Shown: piece after piece, positions 1 through 11,822 of the stretch
Layout: every line of letters begins with the position of its first letter
Position numbering within the stretch: the stretch's first letter is position 1
Source: Camellia lanceoleosa
Lineage: Eukaryota > Streptophyta > Magnoliopsida > Ericales > Theaceae
DNA length: 64,000 nt
Assembly: GCA_025200525.1 (NCBI GenBank)
Contig: CM045758.1
Location: 168,964,101 to 169,028,100 of the forward strand
Reading direction: 5' to 3'
The notes under the pieces: model-generated
What the model was told of the DNA's origin: nothing
The model's database searches: none
The model's input: only the letters and a program-made list of their open reading frames with translations
Made by a program: the position numbers and the translations under genes

Positions 1-222
1 GCTTTGTAGGGTTTGATCGTCCTTCAAGATCCGGCCCTTGTAAATGAGGCGCTGGTGTTCTGCCGGGATGTCGCAGTTGTGAGCAAGGACGGACTTGAAT
101 GATCCAACGGTGGAGACGAGGGTGATCTGAACGGAGAACTTGGAGCCATTGGAGCATCGGATGTGGATGGTGACACCGGCGTCCGATTCGCTTGCCTCCG
201 CCACACCACCACCACCGCCCAT
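1..222 (-). CDS. DSK2: DSK2-type ubiquilin, N-terminal exon (partial, runs off left edge)
   Basis: The complement opens with ATG at 222-220 and is open for 74 codons to the window edge. After a Gly-rich start (MGGGGG) it enters a ubiquitin-like domain: [15 protein letters not shown] at about residues 17-31, then [14 protein letters not shown] near residues 60-73. That wording is characteristic of plant DSK2/ubiquilin proteins. In this family the N-terminal UBL docks on the proteasome, and a C-terminal UBA (beyond this window) binds ubiquitin chains, so the protein shuttles ubiquitylated cargo to degradation and autophagy in cytosol and nucleus. No in-frame upstream ATG is nearby, and a GA-rich tract at 329-357 lies in the presumed 5' leader. 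Only the first part of the UBL is present, so completeness and paralogue (DSK2a or b) cannot be judged. The identification rests on recognised family wording rather than an alignment. Confidence 0.9.
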   Translation of the reverse strand, partial: MGGGGGVAEASESDAGVTIHIRCSNGSKFSVQITLVSTVGSFKSVLAHNCDIPAEHQRLIYKGRILKDDQTLQS

Positions 223-331
223 ACTGGAAGACAATATAAAAAAGAGATCGATCGAGGGAAATTCAGAGCTAGATGCTGAGAATGATCAGAAACCCTTGAT
301 TGTGATCAGATAAACGGGTTAGGAATTGGAA

Positions 332-362
<31 letters not shown>

Positions 363-616
363 TTCTCTGCTGTAATGATCGTCGGAGGAGGAGAAGCTAA
401 TATAGTACTACTACAAAAACAAAAGTGAAAAGGAGTGTAGAGAATCGGAGGTGCCTTAGCCCGGTGGAAGTGGGAAAGTATTTCTCGTCTTTTTAAGGAA
501 TCGCGTTACACAAGCTCCGCCGTCTCTGATTTTGTGTCAATAAATAAATAAAATATATATTTTGATTTGTTTAAATTTACAAAATTTATAAATTTAAGTA
601 GGATTAACATATATTT
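223..616 (-). promoter_or_regulatory. Presumed 5' leader and promoter of the DSK2 gene, with a GA/CT microsatellite
   Basis: This is the upstream flank of the minus-strand DSK2 exon. A run of about 14 GA dinucleotides at 329-357 reads CT-rich on the coding strand, as plant 5' leaders often do. From about 540 on it is AT-rich. I see no certain TATA box or transcription start. Confidence 0.4.
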
Positions 617-3042
617 TAGGGAGTTTTTTTCGTAAATCTATCTTTAATTATTTATGTTTTATTTAATTTATATTCTTTTTGACTATTTCATCAGGTTCTA
701 TTTGAGATAAAAAGGTCAAAATACTATTTTCATCTACTTATGTTCTATTTAGTTCATATTATTTTCTTATGTTTCAATAAGTCTTATGGGTAACATAATT
801 ACCAAAATACCCCTAACGTGAATGTTCACACCGTCAATGTGAATGTTCATATCATCAATGTGTAGGGGCCCGGCCCATGTACAATGTGAATATTCACATT
901 GACATGTTAACATTTACATTGATAGGAGTGTAAAATTAGCCCGCAGTCCGGGGTGAGCCCGATCCGGGCCGTGACAATGTGAATATTCACATTGGCATAT
1001 TAACATTCACATTGATAGGATTGTAAAATTGGCCTGCTCACTAAGGCGGGCCATTCTCGCCATTGTTGATAATGTGAATATTCACATCGACATGTTAACA
1101 TTCACATTGATAAGAGTGTAAAATTGACTCGCCGGTGGCGGCCTGGTGGGCGCCTCGGGAGAGACCGGCCGCCATGACAATGTGAATATTCACATCGACG
1201 ATAACATTCATATTGATAGAGTGTAAAATTGGCATGCCCGGCGTGCCCGAATCCCGCCTGACATTCGAGAAGCCCAACCCTGCCCAGTGACAATGTGAAT
1301 ATTCACATTGACATATTAACATTCATATTGATAGAGGTAAAATTGGCCCGCCTAGGCCTAGGCTCGAGCTTAGTAGGGCTTGGCCATGTCCGCCATTTTT
1401 TTTAATTTTTTAATTTTTTTACCAAAATTTTATTATTTTCCACAAAAAGACATTGTGCCTCAAAGGTCAGCCTCGATCGAAAGATTGAACGGCCCTTAAA
1501 TGCCGGATTCGCCAAGCCAAAGTGATGGCCTAGACCCTAGTCTAGGTCTCGACATACTCGACCTGCACCCAAACGAGCTCGCCCTGTATGCAAGTGGGCA
1601 GCGACCACCATGCAAATAATTATACATTCCTATCAATATGCATGTTAACATGTCAATATAAATATTCATATTGTCAACGGGCCAGGCCGAGCCTACCCCG
1701 GGCCGCGGGCAAGCTTCGGGTAGCGTACAAATTTTACACTCCTATCAATGTTAATGTTAACATGTCAATGTGAATATTCACATTGTCACGGTCGCCGTCG
1801 CCAGTCAGCACAGCTTACCTGCCAGGCCAATTTTACACTCTTATCAATGTGAATGTTAACATGTCAATGTGACTATTCACATTGTCAATGGGCCGGGCCG
1901 GGCACGTTCCGGGCTGCGGGCGGGCTTTTGACCGCCCATGGGCCGCAGGCCAATTTTATACTCTTATCAATGTGAATATTAATATGTTCATGTGAATATT
2001 CACATTGTCAACAGGCCGGGCCGGGCTCGCCTCGGGCCACCCACGGGCTGTGGGCGAGTTTCGAGCAGCCACGGGGCACAAGCTAATTTTATACTCTTAT
2101 CAATGTGAATTTTAACATGTCAATGTGAATATTCACGTTGTCAACAAAAGTCGCCGCCCGCCTGACCGCTATCGCCGTGGACAAGTTTTGAGTAGCCACG
2201 GGCGCGGGTCAATTTTATACTCTTATCAATATGAATATTAACATGTCAATGTGAATATTCACATTGTCAATGGGCTGGTCCCACCCCGGGCCGCCTACGG
2301 GCCGTGGGCGAGTTTCGGGCAGCCATAGGGCACGGGCTAATCTTACACTCTTATCAATGTGAATGTTAACATGTCAATGTGAATATTCACATTGTCAACG
2401 GGGCGGGCCGGGCCGGCCCCGGGCTGCGAGCGGCCTTTTGGCCGCCCACGGGACGCTGACCAATTTTATACTCTTATCAATGTGAATGTTAACATGTCAA
2501 TGTGAATATTCACATTGTCAACGGGCCGGGCCAGGCCCGCCACGGGCCGCGGGCAGGCTTTTGGCCGCCCATGGGCCGCGGATCAATTTTATACTCTTAT
2601 CAATGTGAATGTTAACATGTCAACATGAATATTCACATTGTCAACGGTCCGAACCGGGCCCGCTCCGGGCCGCCCATGGGCCGCAAGCGGGTTTCGCGCC
2701 ACCACGGGACGCAATGTAAACGTTAACATGTCAATGTGAATATTCACATTGTCAACGGGCCAAGCTCGCCCCGGCTCGCTGACGGGTTTCGAGCCGCCCA
2801 CGGGCCAATTTTATATTCCTACCAATGTGAATTTTAAAATATGAATGTTCACATCATAAAATTGCTAACTATTCAAAAAATATTTATAAGGGTATCAAAA
2901 TTAAATATAAGGGCATAAGTGTCCAAGAAAATAGTGTAAATCAAGAAAAATGATTTTATGGAATAAAACTATACATGCATGGAACTAAATAGGTTAAGTT
3001 AAAACACTTCTAAATGGGATTTATCAATAATTTTTCCTATTT
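617..3042. repeat. Inverted array of about 15 palindromic repeat units with GC-rich spacers (probable long-terminal-repeat foldback element)
   Basis: Each unit is about 60 bp built round a perfect 20-bp palindrome, CAATGTGAATATTCACATTG. Next to it lie a second short palindrome (ATGTTAACAT) and a tail reading GTGTAAAATTGGCC or its complement. GC-rich spacers of variable sequence (GGGCCGGGCC, CCACGGGC) separate the units, giving a spacing of roughly 90-130 bp. Five units near 880, 973, 1068, 1176 and 1289 face one way. About ten from 1612 to 2830 face the other way, turning over at 1380-1610. AT-rich flanks at 617-830 and 2850-3042 look like diverged inverted copies of each other (for example CTATTTAGTTC on the left and GAACTAAATAG on the right). 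This fits a non-autonomous TIR or foldback element; I cannot assign a superfamily. No protein gene is visible. Confidence 0.75.
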
Positions 3043-3173
3043 TTTATATATGAAATTTATAATTTTAAAATAATAAAATATTGTGTATTGTTTACATATG
3101 GGGGATTTTTTTTAGGCCTCGTTTGGCAAGTGGCTGTTTTAACGTAAAAGTCAAAAAGTTACTAAAAAAATCA

Positions 3174-3311
3174 AGGGTAAATTACACTGACACCCCATGA
3201 GATTTAGGTTTATTACAGTTCTCCCCTCACATTTTAGAAATTATATCTCTCCCCTGAGATTTAAAGTTTCATTACAGATTCTCCCCACAACAATTTAATT
3301 TTTTTAAATAC
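3174..3311. mobile_element. Foldback element A, left fragment, cut by the Gypsy insertion
   Basis: The sequence starts AGGGTAAATTACACTGACACCCC, the reverse complement of the right end of the palindrome at 19764-19786, and ends in TTTTTTTAAATAC. The Gypsy LTR begins at 3312. The missing continuation (CAATTTTGCCCTCATTGGGT) resumes at 18592 after the Gypsy element, so this is the displaced outer tip of the left arm. Confidence 0.8.
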
Positions 3312-4095
3312 TGTTGGCCACATATTTTGTAAAAGCCAATCACAATTCGACACGTGGCAGAGCAAGGGTAATATAGGAAGACTAGTCAAGTCTTTGATCT
3401 TGATCGTACACGTGGCAATTAATATTGGTTCTCACGTGATCTGAGTAGCATTGGATCAGTAAAGAGATGCAAGGTGGCGTGGCTTCAACGGTTACTCACA
3501 TTCAAATTCAAATATAGGAGGGAAGTCTAACTGCAAATGATGGTGTAGTGGAACTACTTATAAGGCAACATGGTCAGCGATCATGGAGGAGCAGTTCGAC
3601 GGTTTGAAGTACAATTTGAAGGTCATCCTTGACAAGTATAAATAGCAAGGAAGCCTCCAGAAAAAACCCTCAGACTCAAATCCAACAAACCAGTCATTTA
3701 CTTCATATTTTCTTTTCTAGTTTTACATTTCCAGTCTTTACATTTCCTGCACTTTAAATACCTGTTTTTTACATTTCAGACTTTAAATTCTCGTGACCGC
3801 ACTTCGCTCATAGGAGTAGTTTTGAGTAAATTGTCGTAAACCTCTACGAGGTCGAAGTTTGGATCATTGTAAGTTTTCATCATAATGAAATACTTCAATT
3901 GCTCTTCATTTATCTGTTATTTTGCTTAATTTCTCCTAAGTCAAGCCACCAGTAAAAGTCCTCTTCATTGAGGCTGAAAGAACTAAAACACAATCGTCTG
4001 ATAATTGTGTGGCAGTTATAATTTCAGAAGGATCGATTGATCTTTGCCGCACGCCAAGATTTACAAAAATACCCTTCGAAGCCAAAAAGCCAACA
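3312..4095 (+). repeat. 5' LTR of Gypsy element 1
   Basis: It begins TGTTGGCCACATATTTTG and ends AAAAAGCCAACA, with 7-bp inverted tips. It matches 17826-18586 along its length with many single-base differences and small indels. A direct repeat AATAC precedes it. Confidence 0.95.
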
Positions 4096-4129
4096 TATAT
4101 TTTTGGCACGCCCAGTGGGACTTGTTAAA
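4096..4129 (+). promoter_or_regulatory. Primer-binding site region of Gypsy element 1
   Basis: A few bases after the LTR comes TTGGCACGCCCAGTGGGAC (about 4103-4121). Its TGG start pairs with a tRNA CCA end, and it has the look of plant Gypsy primer sites. I cannot name the tRNA with confidence. Confidence 0.65.
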
Positions 4130-6400
4130 ATGGCTAGACGAAGACGACAAGGAGAAAATAAACGCTTGGAAGAAGGCGTAGAAAAAGAGGTAGAAATACC
4201 TAATCCAGAGGATAATGTGTTAACACATCCTGTGGAAACTCCCATGTTGTCAGAACCTATGGTCGAATGCATCAAGATTTCGACAAGAACCATATGTTCA
4301 TAATATTGGACGAAACCAAGGAATTGGACCATCCACTGTTCCATCTACTCAGCCAACAAATCCATGGGATGGCTTAGTAGATGCTATAGAACAACAATTA
4401 ATGAACACAATGGAAAAGTGGGTAACATCCTTTTTGGATTGAATGAATAACCACCAAACAACAAACACAAGACACACAGAGGAAGTTTTAAATGTCCTCA
4501 AAGAAAGATTGGCTAGAGACAAACAACCTATGCAAGTTAATGGACATTCTAATGGTCAAACTAGTAATCGTAACTATGAAAGACTATCACCTCGCCTTGG
4601 TATGAACTCATTTCGAGGCCTATAGCAGCCAAAATGCCTCAAGATTTCAACAATGAAGCCACACAAGTTGGTAGATCCGTCAAGTACAAGAAACCGGCGA
4701 AGAATGGTTACAAATCCCATGTTCAAAGCCATACCGCACTAGGGGTATAATAATCCCTTATTCAAATTTATACCCGGGGTTGGAAGGTTAGCCTCAGAAA
4801 TGGAAAGGACACAACACTGCCTCGCACCTTTCGAGGTCATTTCACAAGACAGCTCAAAGGGGTTACCCACACCCCCAACAAAGAACTCGCACCACAGGAC
4901 AACCACCCAAATGTACCACCTTATGGACCAAGAGGACCATAAGCACAAGTTTGCCCACCAAACTCGTGGTTTGTCCCTCCAAAGAGGGTTCAACAGCACA
5001 AAATATGGTCCCTAGGATCAAATTGCCGATATTGTTAGGGAGATGTGGACCGATGGCTCGGGGTCCAGACTCAGATACGTAAAAACCATACCCAAAATGG
5101 GTAGATAGGGTACATGAATACCCAAGGGGATTCAGGATGCCAGATTTTACCCCTTTTTATGGGAGTGGAAACCAATCAACAATAGAGCATATTGCTAGAT
5201 TTGCTGCTTAATGCGGTGAATTTACTAATCATGACTATATGAAACTGAGATTATTCCCAAATTCTCTAACTGGGGGAGCATTTGTATGGTACATAAACCT
5301 TACACTTGGCTCCATTCAAAATTGGCAACAAATGGAAGAGGCATTTCATGCCCAATTCATCCAATCAGAGCCAGAGGTTTCTATGGCAAACTTGGCTAGA
5401 TTGAGTCAAAGGCCTGAAGAAAAGGCTACTCAATTTATTGCTAGATTTAAAAGGGCTCGAACTAAATGTAGAGTCATCCTGCCAGAGTCAGAATTCGAAA
5501 GATTGGCTCAAAATGGCCTAGAGTTCAGGCTTCGAAAGAAGTTTGACTCAACTGAATTCAGAGATTTGGTGGAACTAACCTATAAGGTGTCTAAATACGA
5601 AGCATTACTAGAGGAGGAACAAGATTGAAATAATGCATCGTACAAGACATATTTTAGAGATCCTAATTATGAGATCGATGCAGCAGAGATTGTGGGCAAA
5701 GAACCTATGATCTGTGAGGCATTAGTTCATAAGGATACAACAATTGACCAGCAGTTTAAAAAGAAAGACTTTCACAGAAAATACTCTTTCGATTTAACAA
5801 AAGCAGATGACATTTTTGATCATTTGCTTGCGGCCAACTTCCTTAAGTTACCTAAAGGAGTAAAACTGCCATCTCCAGATGAACTTAAGGGAAAAGTATA
5901 TTGTAAATGGCATAACTCTTGGTCTCACTCGACTAAAAACTGCATTGTTTTTCGAGACAGGATCCAAGAACAAATTCGGAAAGGAAGTTTGAAGTTCCCA
6001 GCCAAAACAGAAAAGGCCATGGGGATCGACAAGAATCCATTTCGTGGTTGGAAAGGCGACAGCCAATGTCATTACGTCAAACTTCCAGAACTTGTCCTTG
6101 ACAGAATTGGAAGAAGTCAATGTGCAGATACATGTTGCTAACCAGATAACCATCAAGAAGGCCACTAGAAACCCACCAGCTATTGGACAAGGTTTCTCAC
6201 ACCGGACGGAACACTCTGATGAAGAATCACTGGATGAGGATTCCTTTGAGGCAGCAGTGATGCAAAGGATGTGTCCCAGGTGCAGACTGGGTTATAAATG
6301 GTTGAAGAGGCTTCCAATTGATGGGAGGCAATACTATAGGATGTTCAGAGACGCCCTAAATCAACCAATGCTTATAACAAAAGGTCAGATCCGCTAGTGA
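4130..6400 (+). pseudogene. Gag of Gypsy element 1, broken
   Basis: The likely start is the ATG at 4130 (MARRRRQGENKR), just after the primer site. The capsid-type Retrotrans_gag core lies at 5239-5628 in an open stretch of 129 codons, with the family motif GGAFVWYINL near its start and RFKRARTKC later. Further gag sequence continues in two frames at 5692-6141 and 6044-6397, with paired C/H residues (CKWHNSWSHSTKNC) that resemble a zinc knuckle. Stops and frame changes at about 4303, 5628, 6141 and 6397 prevent one product. Gag would package the element RNA in cytoplasmic particles. The identification is firm for the core and inferred for the flanks. Confidence 0.8.
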
Positions 6401-6811
6401 TAGGCAAATGACCACCAATGGTTGAGCTCGAATGGACAAAATGCATGCTAAAGGCAAGAGGCCCTTATATGAATCCAAGCCACCTAACTATTACAGAATG
6501 GAGAGCAACATTCCGAAGAAGACCGAGAGAGGCTCACCATAGGATCAAAGCCGAGATTGGCCCCTAGACCAAATTTCACGCAGATGTAAAGTGGCTACCT
6601 TCATTAAAGGTCTGAATTAGGCTCAAAACATGAGGTCAGGACCAAACACTTACCTTCACAGCCAGCTTCGAAGATGGCTTCGAAGGTAGAAAAAAGCAGT
6701 TCAATATCTAAGTCAGCAAGTTCGTGGGTACCTGGAGTCCTAGACTAGTTTGTAATGCAAAACAAACCTAGGGAAGTGCCTACCTAGAGAGATGTTGGAA
6801 TCCAAGGCAGG

Positions 6812-8110
6812 ATGGTCAAGCCTCCTTTGGTGGCTCCGAACAATTGGGTATTGCTTAAACACCCAAAGACAAAGGAACCAGATATGGTCCCAGTTATTTC
6901 AAGATCACAAAGGAGAAAGATTCAGCGCAGGTACACTCAGTACCAGAACGATATGAAAGAAAATGGAGAGAGCTCTTCATTGGTCCAGACAGAAGGAAAG
7001 AAGACTCCAAAGTCAGACCATACTCCAAAGCCAACTCTACAAAGCAAAGGGGGTTGCAGCAGAGAACAATTGGCCAAGGTTCATTCTAAACTAAAAGCCA
7101 GAGAGAAGTCTAGCTTAGCAGGATTGGAGAAAGCTTTGATGGAGAGTGATAGCGAGACAGAAGAAGAAATTAGCATAAGCCAGAAGAAAGAAATGGTGGA
7201 GGAAGAAATGTTCAAAGCCTTCATGGCTGAGCAAACATTTTCGGTTGAAAAACCAGTTGAGAAAGGTCCTTCGAAGGAATCAATTAACAACGAAGTACCA
7301 GAGTGCAGCATGGAGGATGCTGCTGAAGTAACTGAAGAAGGTGGCCAAGGGAGAAAGCAAGTACAGCCAGCCATCATATTTGGCTCATTTCCTCTAATAT
7401 CAGTTAATATGGTACACATATTGCCTCATGAGTTCTAGGCTGGAGATGAGGACCAAGATGACCAAGACATGGATTCTATTCTGCTCTAGTGAAGACTCAC
7501 AAATAAGTATGGTACAAGATGATCCCGGTGGCTACCCCAATGGAAACTAAATATGAGAGTGAAGAAGAGGTGAGCATTAACCTCTCAGATCCTTTGAGTA
7601 TCCCTCGAATTCTATGACACAACATGTCAAGCCGCTATACATCAAGGCTTTCTTCGATGGGATACAACCAACCGAGTCCTCGATAGACAATGGGCAAAGA
7701 AGTGAACTTACTACCAAATCTTCTTTAAAGAAACTAGGAAAAGAATCCTGTGTTGATTCCAACCAAAGACAACCATCGCCGGCTTTGTTGGAGACAAACA
7801 AATGGCTCAGTGGGATTCTACCCATTAACTTGAATGTGGAAACAGGACCCATGACAAAGATTCTTCAGAATCGACAAGAATGCTAAATACAATGCTTTAC
7901 TTGGGAGAGATTGGATCCACACTAACAAATGTGTGTCTTCCTCTTTGTATCAGAAAATTATGATGGCCTTAGGTAATGGAGAGACGGAGGAAATTGATGA
8001 AGATCCTCAACCTTTCATAGCCTATGCAGACTTTGCAGAGGCTAAGTTGTATATTGAGGGAGTAACACCACTCAAGATAATCGAGGAAAGTCGATGGCTC
8101 ACCAAGTGAC
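6812..8110 (+). pseudogene. Gag-protease linker and aspartic protease of Gypsy element 1, broken
   Basis: The open stretch 6812-7438 (208 codons) is charged and rich in Glu and Lys, as in the Gag-Pol linker of Tat elements. The segment 7614-7886 carries HVKPLYIKAFFDGIQ, a likely active-site remnant SIDNGQ and a LKKLGK motif. From about 7886 another frame reads YNALLGRDWIHTNKCV, the typical C-terminal signature of this protease family. A frameshift lies near 7870 and stops follow 8100. The protease would cleave the polyprotein; this copy cannot. Confidence 0.7.
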
Positions 8111-8699
8111 TACCGATGAGGAAGTGACACACCTGAAGCACTTAGTCCAAGAAAGTGCTGATTAGAAGATTGTCATTAAGGATGACAATGATGCCTAGTT
8201 GTAGGCAAAGAGATGAAGAACAAGAAGCCAAGTCTTTGGCTCTAATTACATTCTCAACATTGGATGTAAAATCAATAGTCCAGAAAGTACAGGAGTAAGA
8301 GAGAGAAGCCATGATAATTGGTCAGAACAGAGCAAAGAACGGGTCGTAATTTTGACCCTTGGCAACATCAGGCATTGGACATTGAAACAAAAGTCCAGAG
8401 ATACAAGAAGAGGATGCCTTATGGATGATTTTGTCTATGAGAATGAGGGCAAAGATGTTGAACTAAAGAACCAGGGAGCGTAACAAAGCGAGAAGGTTGC
8501 TTCAAGGTAGAAGAAACCAAGGAAGAAGCTTCAATAAGTTCTCGACACAAGACCCTTAGAATAAGTAAATTTAGGGAAGGTTCTATGCAATGTACCCACC
8601 TATATAAGTGCTTGTTTGAATGATCTAGACATGGACCAGCTTATTGGTTGTTCTAAAGAAATATAAAGATTGCTTTGCATGGTCTTATAATGAACTACT

Positions 8700-9533
8700 A
8701 GATTGATAGGTCATTAGTGGAACATAGGCTCCCTATGAAGCCTAATGTCAAGCCATACAAGCGTAAACCAAGAAGAATGAGTCCGTATAATTCAGAAAGT
8801 CAAGGAAGAGATTCTTAGACTACTCAAGGCAGGTTTTATTAGGACAGCCAGGTATGTCGAATGGCTATCTAATATTGTGCTTGTAGTCAAGAAGAATGGT
8901 AAAATTAGGGTATGCATTGATTTCAGAAACTTAAATCTAGTAACTCCAAAAGATGAGTACCCTATACCTATAGTGAATCTGTTGGTAGACAGTTCAGCAG
9001 GGCATCAAGTTTTATCAATGATGGATGGGCATTCTGGATATAACCAGATCTGTATTGCAGAGGATGATGTCCACAAAACAGCATTCAGATGTCCTGAAAA
9101 TATTGGCACCTTCGAATGGGTTAAAATGCCATTTGGTTTGAAGAATGCTGGGACTACATATCAGAGGGCTATGAACACTATCTTTCATGACCTCATTGGA
9201 GGGTATTTAGAGTGTTATATTGATGACATTGTAGTTAAATCCCAATCCATGAAGGAGCGTCTGTTTCACTTAGAAGTAGCCTTTGAAAGAATGAGAAAGT
9301 TCAAATTGAAGCTCAATCCTCTTAAGTGTGCTTTTGACGATCATATGGAAACTTCGGGTTATGTGGTACACAAGAAAGAAATACAGATTGACCAGAATAA
9401 AGCCAAAGCCATCATTGAAGCTAGGCCTCCATCAAGTAAGAAAGAATTACAAAGGTTCCTTGGACAGGTTAACTTTCTTCGAAGGTTCATTTCTAACACT
9501 GCGGGAAAACTAAAGTATTTTCTTCCTTGTTAA
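8700..9533 (+). pseudogene. Reverse transcriptase domain of Gypsy element 1
   Basis: The open stretch 8877-9533 (218 codons) holds most of an RVT_1 domain: VVKKNGKIRVCIDFRNLN at the start, then LSMMDGHSGYNQI (first catalytic Asp), MPFGLKNAGTTYQRAMN and the intact catalytic box YIDDIVVKSQ near residue 120. It ends with the family tail QRFLGQVNFLRRFI. The upstream part (KPNVKPYKRKPRRM) is present from about 8740 in other frames. The domain copies element RNA into DNA in virus-like particles. The core residues survive, but it is cut off from the protease and RNase H by stops. Confidence 0.9.
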
Positions 9534-9542
9534 GGCCGAAAG

Positions 9543-9930
9543 ATGAAGAGGAATTTGTGTGGACAAGCAGAGCATCAAATTGCTTTCAAGGTATCAAAGC
9601 CTACTTGGCCAACCCTCCAAGTGCTGATGCTACCAAAAGGTGATAAGCACTTGAAGTTGTATATAGCTGCAGTAGAAGATTCATTGGGAGCTTTCTTGAC
9701 TCAAGATAATGATGAAGGCAAGGAGCAAGCTGTTTATTACCTTAGTAGGTTTTTAAATTCTTGTGAATGTAAATATTCAGTTGTTGAAAAGTTGTGTCTT
9801 GTTTTGTATTTTGCTGTAATGAAATTAAGATATTATCTCTTACCTGTAACTGTCTTGGTAATTGCAACCACAAATTTGGTTAAGTACATGCTATCTAGAC
9901 CTATGTTGAGGGGGAGAATTGGCAAGTGAA
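9543..9930 (+). pseudogene. First RNase H domain of Gypsy element 1
   Basis: 128 open codons follow the reverse transcriptase after a short frame break. They include LKLYIAAVEDSLGAFL, AVYYLSRFLNSCE and YSVVEKLCLVLYFAV, the usual RT-linked RNase H wording in plant Gypsy elements. The domain removes RNA from the RNA-DNA hybrid. The canonical first Asp region reads YIAAVED, typical of this derived family. Confidence 0.8.
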
Positions 9931-10059
9931 TACTAGCCTTATCAGAATTTCATCTAGAGTATGTCCCTCAAAAGGCAGTAAAAGGGCAAGTTTTAGCCAA
10001 TTTTCAAGGCACCATCCATCTCAAACAAAGAGCCAAGAGATAATGTAACTTGGTATGGC

Positions 10060-10450
10060 TCGTGTTGAGCCATGGCGTATGTGGTTCGATGGGTCGAAGC
10101 CAATGGCTTAACCGAATTGGTATTGTGATTAAATCACCATAAGGGTAGAAACCACACATGGTTTCAGAGTGGATGAAGCTATTTGTTCTAATAACCAGTC
10201 AATATGAAGCCTTAATAGTGGGACTAGAAATTTTATTGATTACAAGTTCATGCAGCTTGACATTTTGGAGATTCTCAATTGGTGGTTAACCAAGTGAAAG
10301 GGATTTTCAAGTGTCAAAGCATAAGCATTTTACCATACTATGTTGTTGCATTACATCTGCTTTCTCAATTTCAAATAGCAAATGTAACTCATGTTCCAAG
10401 ATTCTTGAATAATAGAGCTAATGATGTGGCTCAGAAAGCTTCGAACTTCA
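10060..10450 (+). pseudogene. Second, archaeal-type RNase H segment of Gypsy element 1
   Basis: Read across several frames, the stretch contains MWFDGSK, TTHGFRVDEAICSNNQ, YEALIVGLEILL, GDSQLVVNQVKG and HVPRFLNNRANDVAQKAS. In that order these are hallmarks of the extra RNase H (RVT_3 type) of Tat-lineage elements. The last part is in frame with the integrase stretch that opens at 10279. Frameshifts near 10110, 10210 and 10280 make it non-functional. It supports placing this element in the Tat group. Confidence 0.75.
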
Positions 10451-10479
10451 AGAGAAGGGATAATGCCCAAAGGGACATA

Positions 10480-11822
10480 AGCCAAACAACATATCAGAAA
10501 TTGATACCACCTTTGAATAAAAGGAATGTGGTCTTGGAAGTCAATCATAATGACTTACAAGAACAAGATTGGAGGCATCCAATAATGCAGTACTTGGCTG
10601 GTCCATCTTCGAAAGCCAGTAGGAAAACTAAATTGCAGTTTATGCAATATATGATATATGGTAATGCTCTCTACAAAAGGAGGGGAGATGGATTATTACT
10701 GGAATGTTTAGGCCCAAAAGAAGCACTAACATCTATGGCTGAGGTTCATAAAGGCATTTGTGGTGCTCATCAGCCTGGTGTGAAGATGAGATGGTTGCTT
10801 CGAAGGCATTCCTACTATTGGCCAACTATCCTTAAAGATTGCATAGAGTATGCAAAGGGTTGGCATGCATGCCAAAAGCATGGCACAATAAGGCATGTGC
10901 CCATAACTGACCTACATGCAGTAGTGAAGCCCTGGCCATTTAGAGGGTGGGCTATGGATATGATGGGAAAAATACACACACCTTCTTCAAGCATCATTAT
11001 TTCATTCTAGTGGCCACGACACTTTACTAAGTGGGTCGGCTAAGCCATACAAAATCAGAGACCGACAGAGGTCATTGGATTTATCAAGGATCTAATCCAT
11101 AGATTTGGCATCCTATAAACTATAACTGTGGATAATGGGACTGTGTTCGATGGAAAGATGGTGAAGTCCTTCGTGGCAGAATTTGGAATTAGTCTCGTTA
11201 ATTCCACCACATATTATGCACAAGCTAATGGTCAAACCAATCATCCAATAAAGCGTTAAAAAAAGAAATACAAAAGGTTGTGGAAGACAATCCCAAAGAT
11301 TGGCATAACTTATTGTTGGATGTTTTGTGGGCTTACAGAACTTCCCAAGGTCAAGCATGAGTCACTCCTTATGCCTTAGTATATGGGCATGATGCAGTGT
11401 TGCCTATGGAGATTAATGTTAAATCCTTAAGGGTAAGGTGCCAAGATCAATTGGATCCTGAGCAATACCATCAGAGTATGTACTTGGAATTAGAAGGCAT
11501 AGATGAAGCTAGAATTCTGGCATTAAATAGCATTCTCTTGCAAAAGAAGAAAGCAGCCAAAAATTACAATAAGAAGGTCAAATATATTGGCTTTGATGAA
11601 GGTGATTTGGTATGGAAAACAATACTCCCAATAGGAATTAAAAGCCATAAGTTTGGCAAATGGTCACCTAATTGGGAAGGACCATATCAAATTCATAGAG
11701 TTCTGCCTTTTGGAGCATACCATTTGAGAAATTTGAATGAGTATATACATCCCAAAAAGATTAATGGCAAATATTTGAAGCCTTATTTTCCAACTATTTG
11801 GGAAACACAAGGAATAAAATAA
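10480..11822 (+). pseudogene. Integrase of Gypsy element 1, broken
   Basis: 10480-11010 carries the zinc-binding HHCC region (VHKGICGAHQ then WHACQKHG) and the start of the core (WAMDMMGKIH, first catalytic Asp). The core continues in other frames with TVDNGTVFDGKM (second Asp) and YYAQANGQT near 11210. The expected catalytic Glu codon just after QANGQT is disrupted by small deletions, and stops follow. The C-terminal region 11397-11822 is open for 141 codons (YIGFDEGDLVWK, FGKWSPNWEGPYQIHRV) and ends in the usual LKPYFP tail. The enzyme would insert the cDNA; this copy is inactive. Confidence 0.85.

Noticed and set aside
24..215. 63-codon Ser/Pro-rich minus reading at the left edge
   Set aside because: A shadow in another frame of the DSK2 exon, whose frame gives the recognisable ubiquitin-like domain.
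617..3042. Regular repeats with variable spacers, resembling a CRISPR array
   Set aside because: Units are palindromic, reverse orientation midway and vary in spacing; the sequence is plant nuclear DNA with no cas genes.
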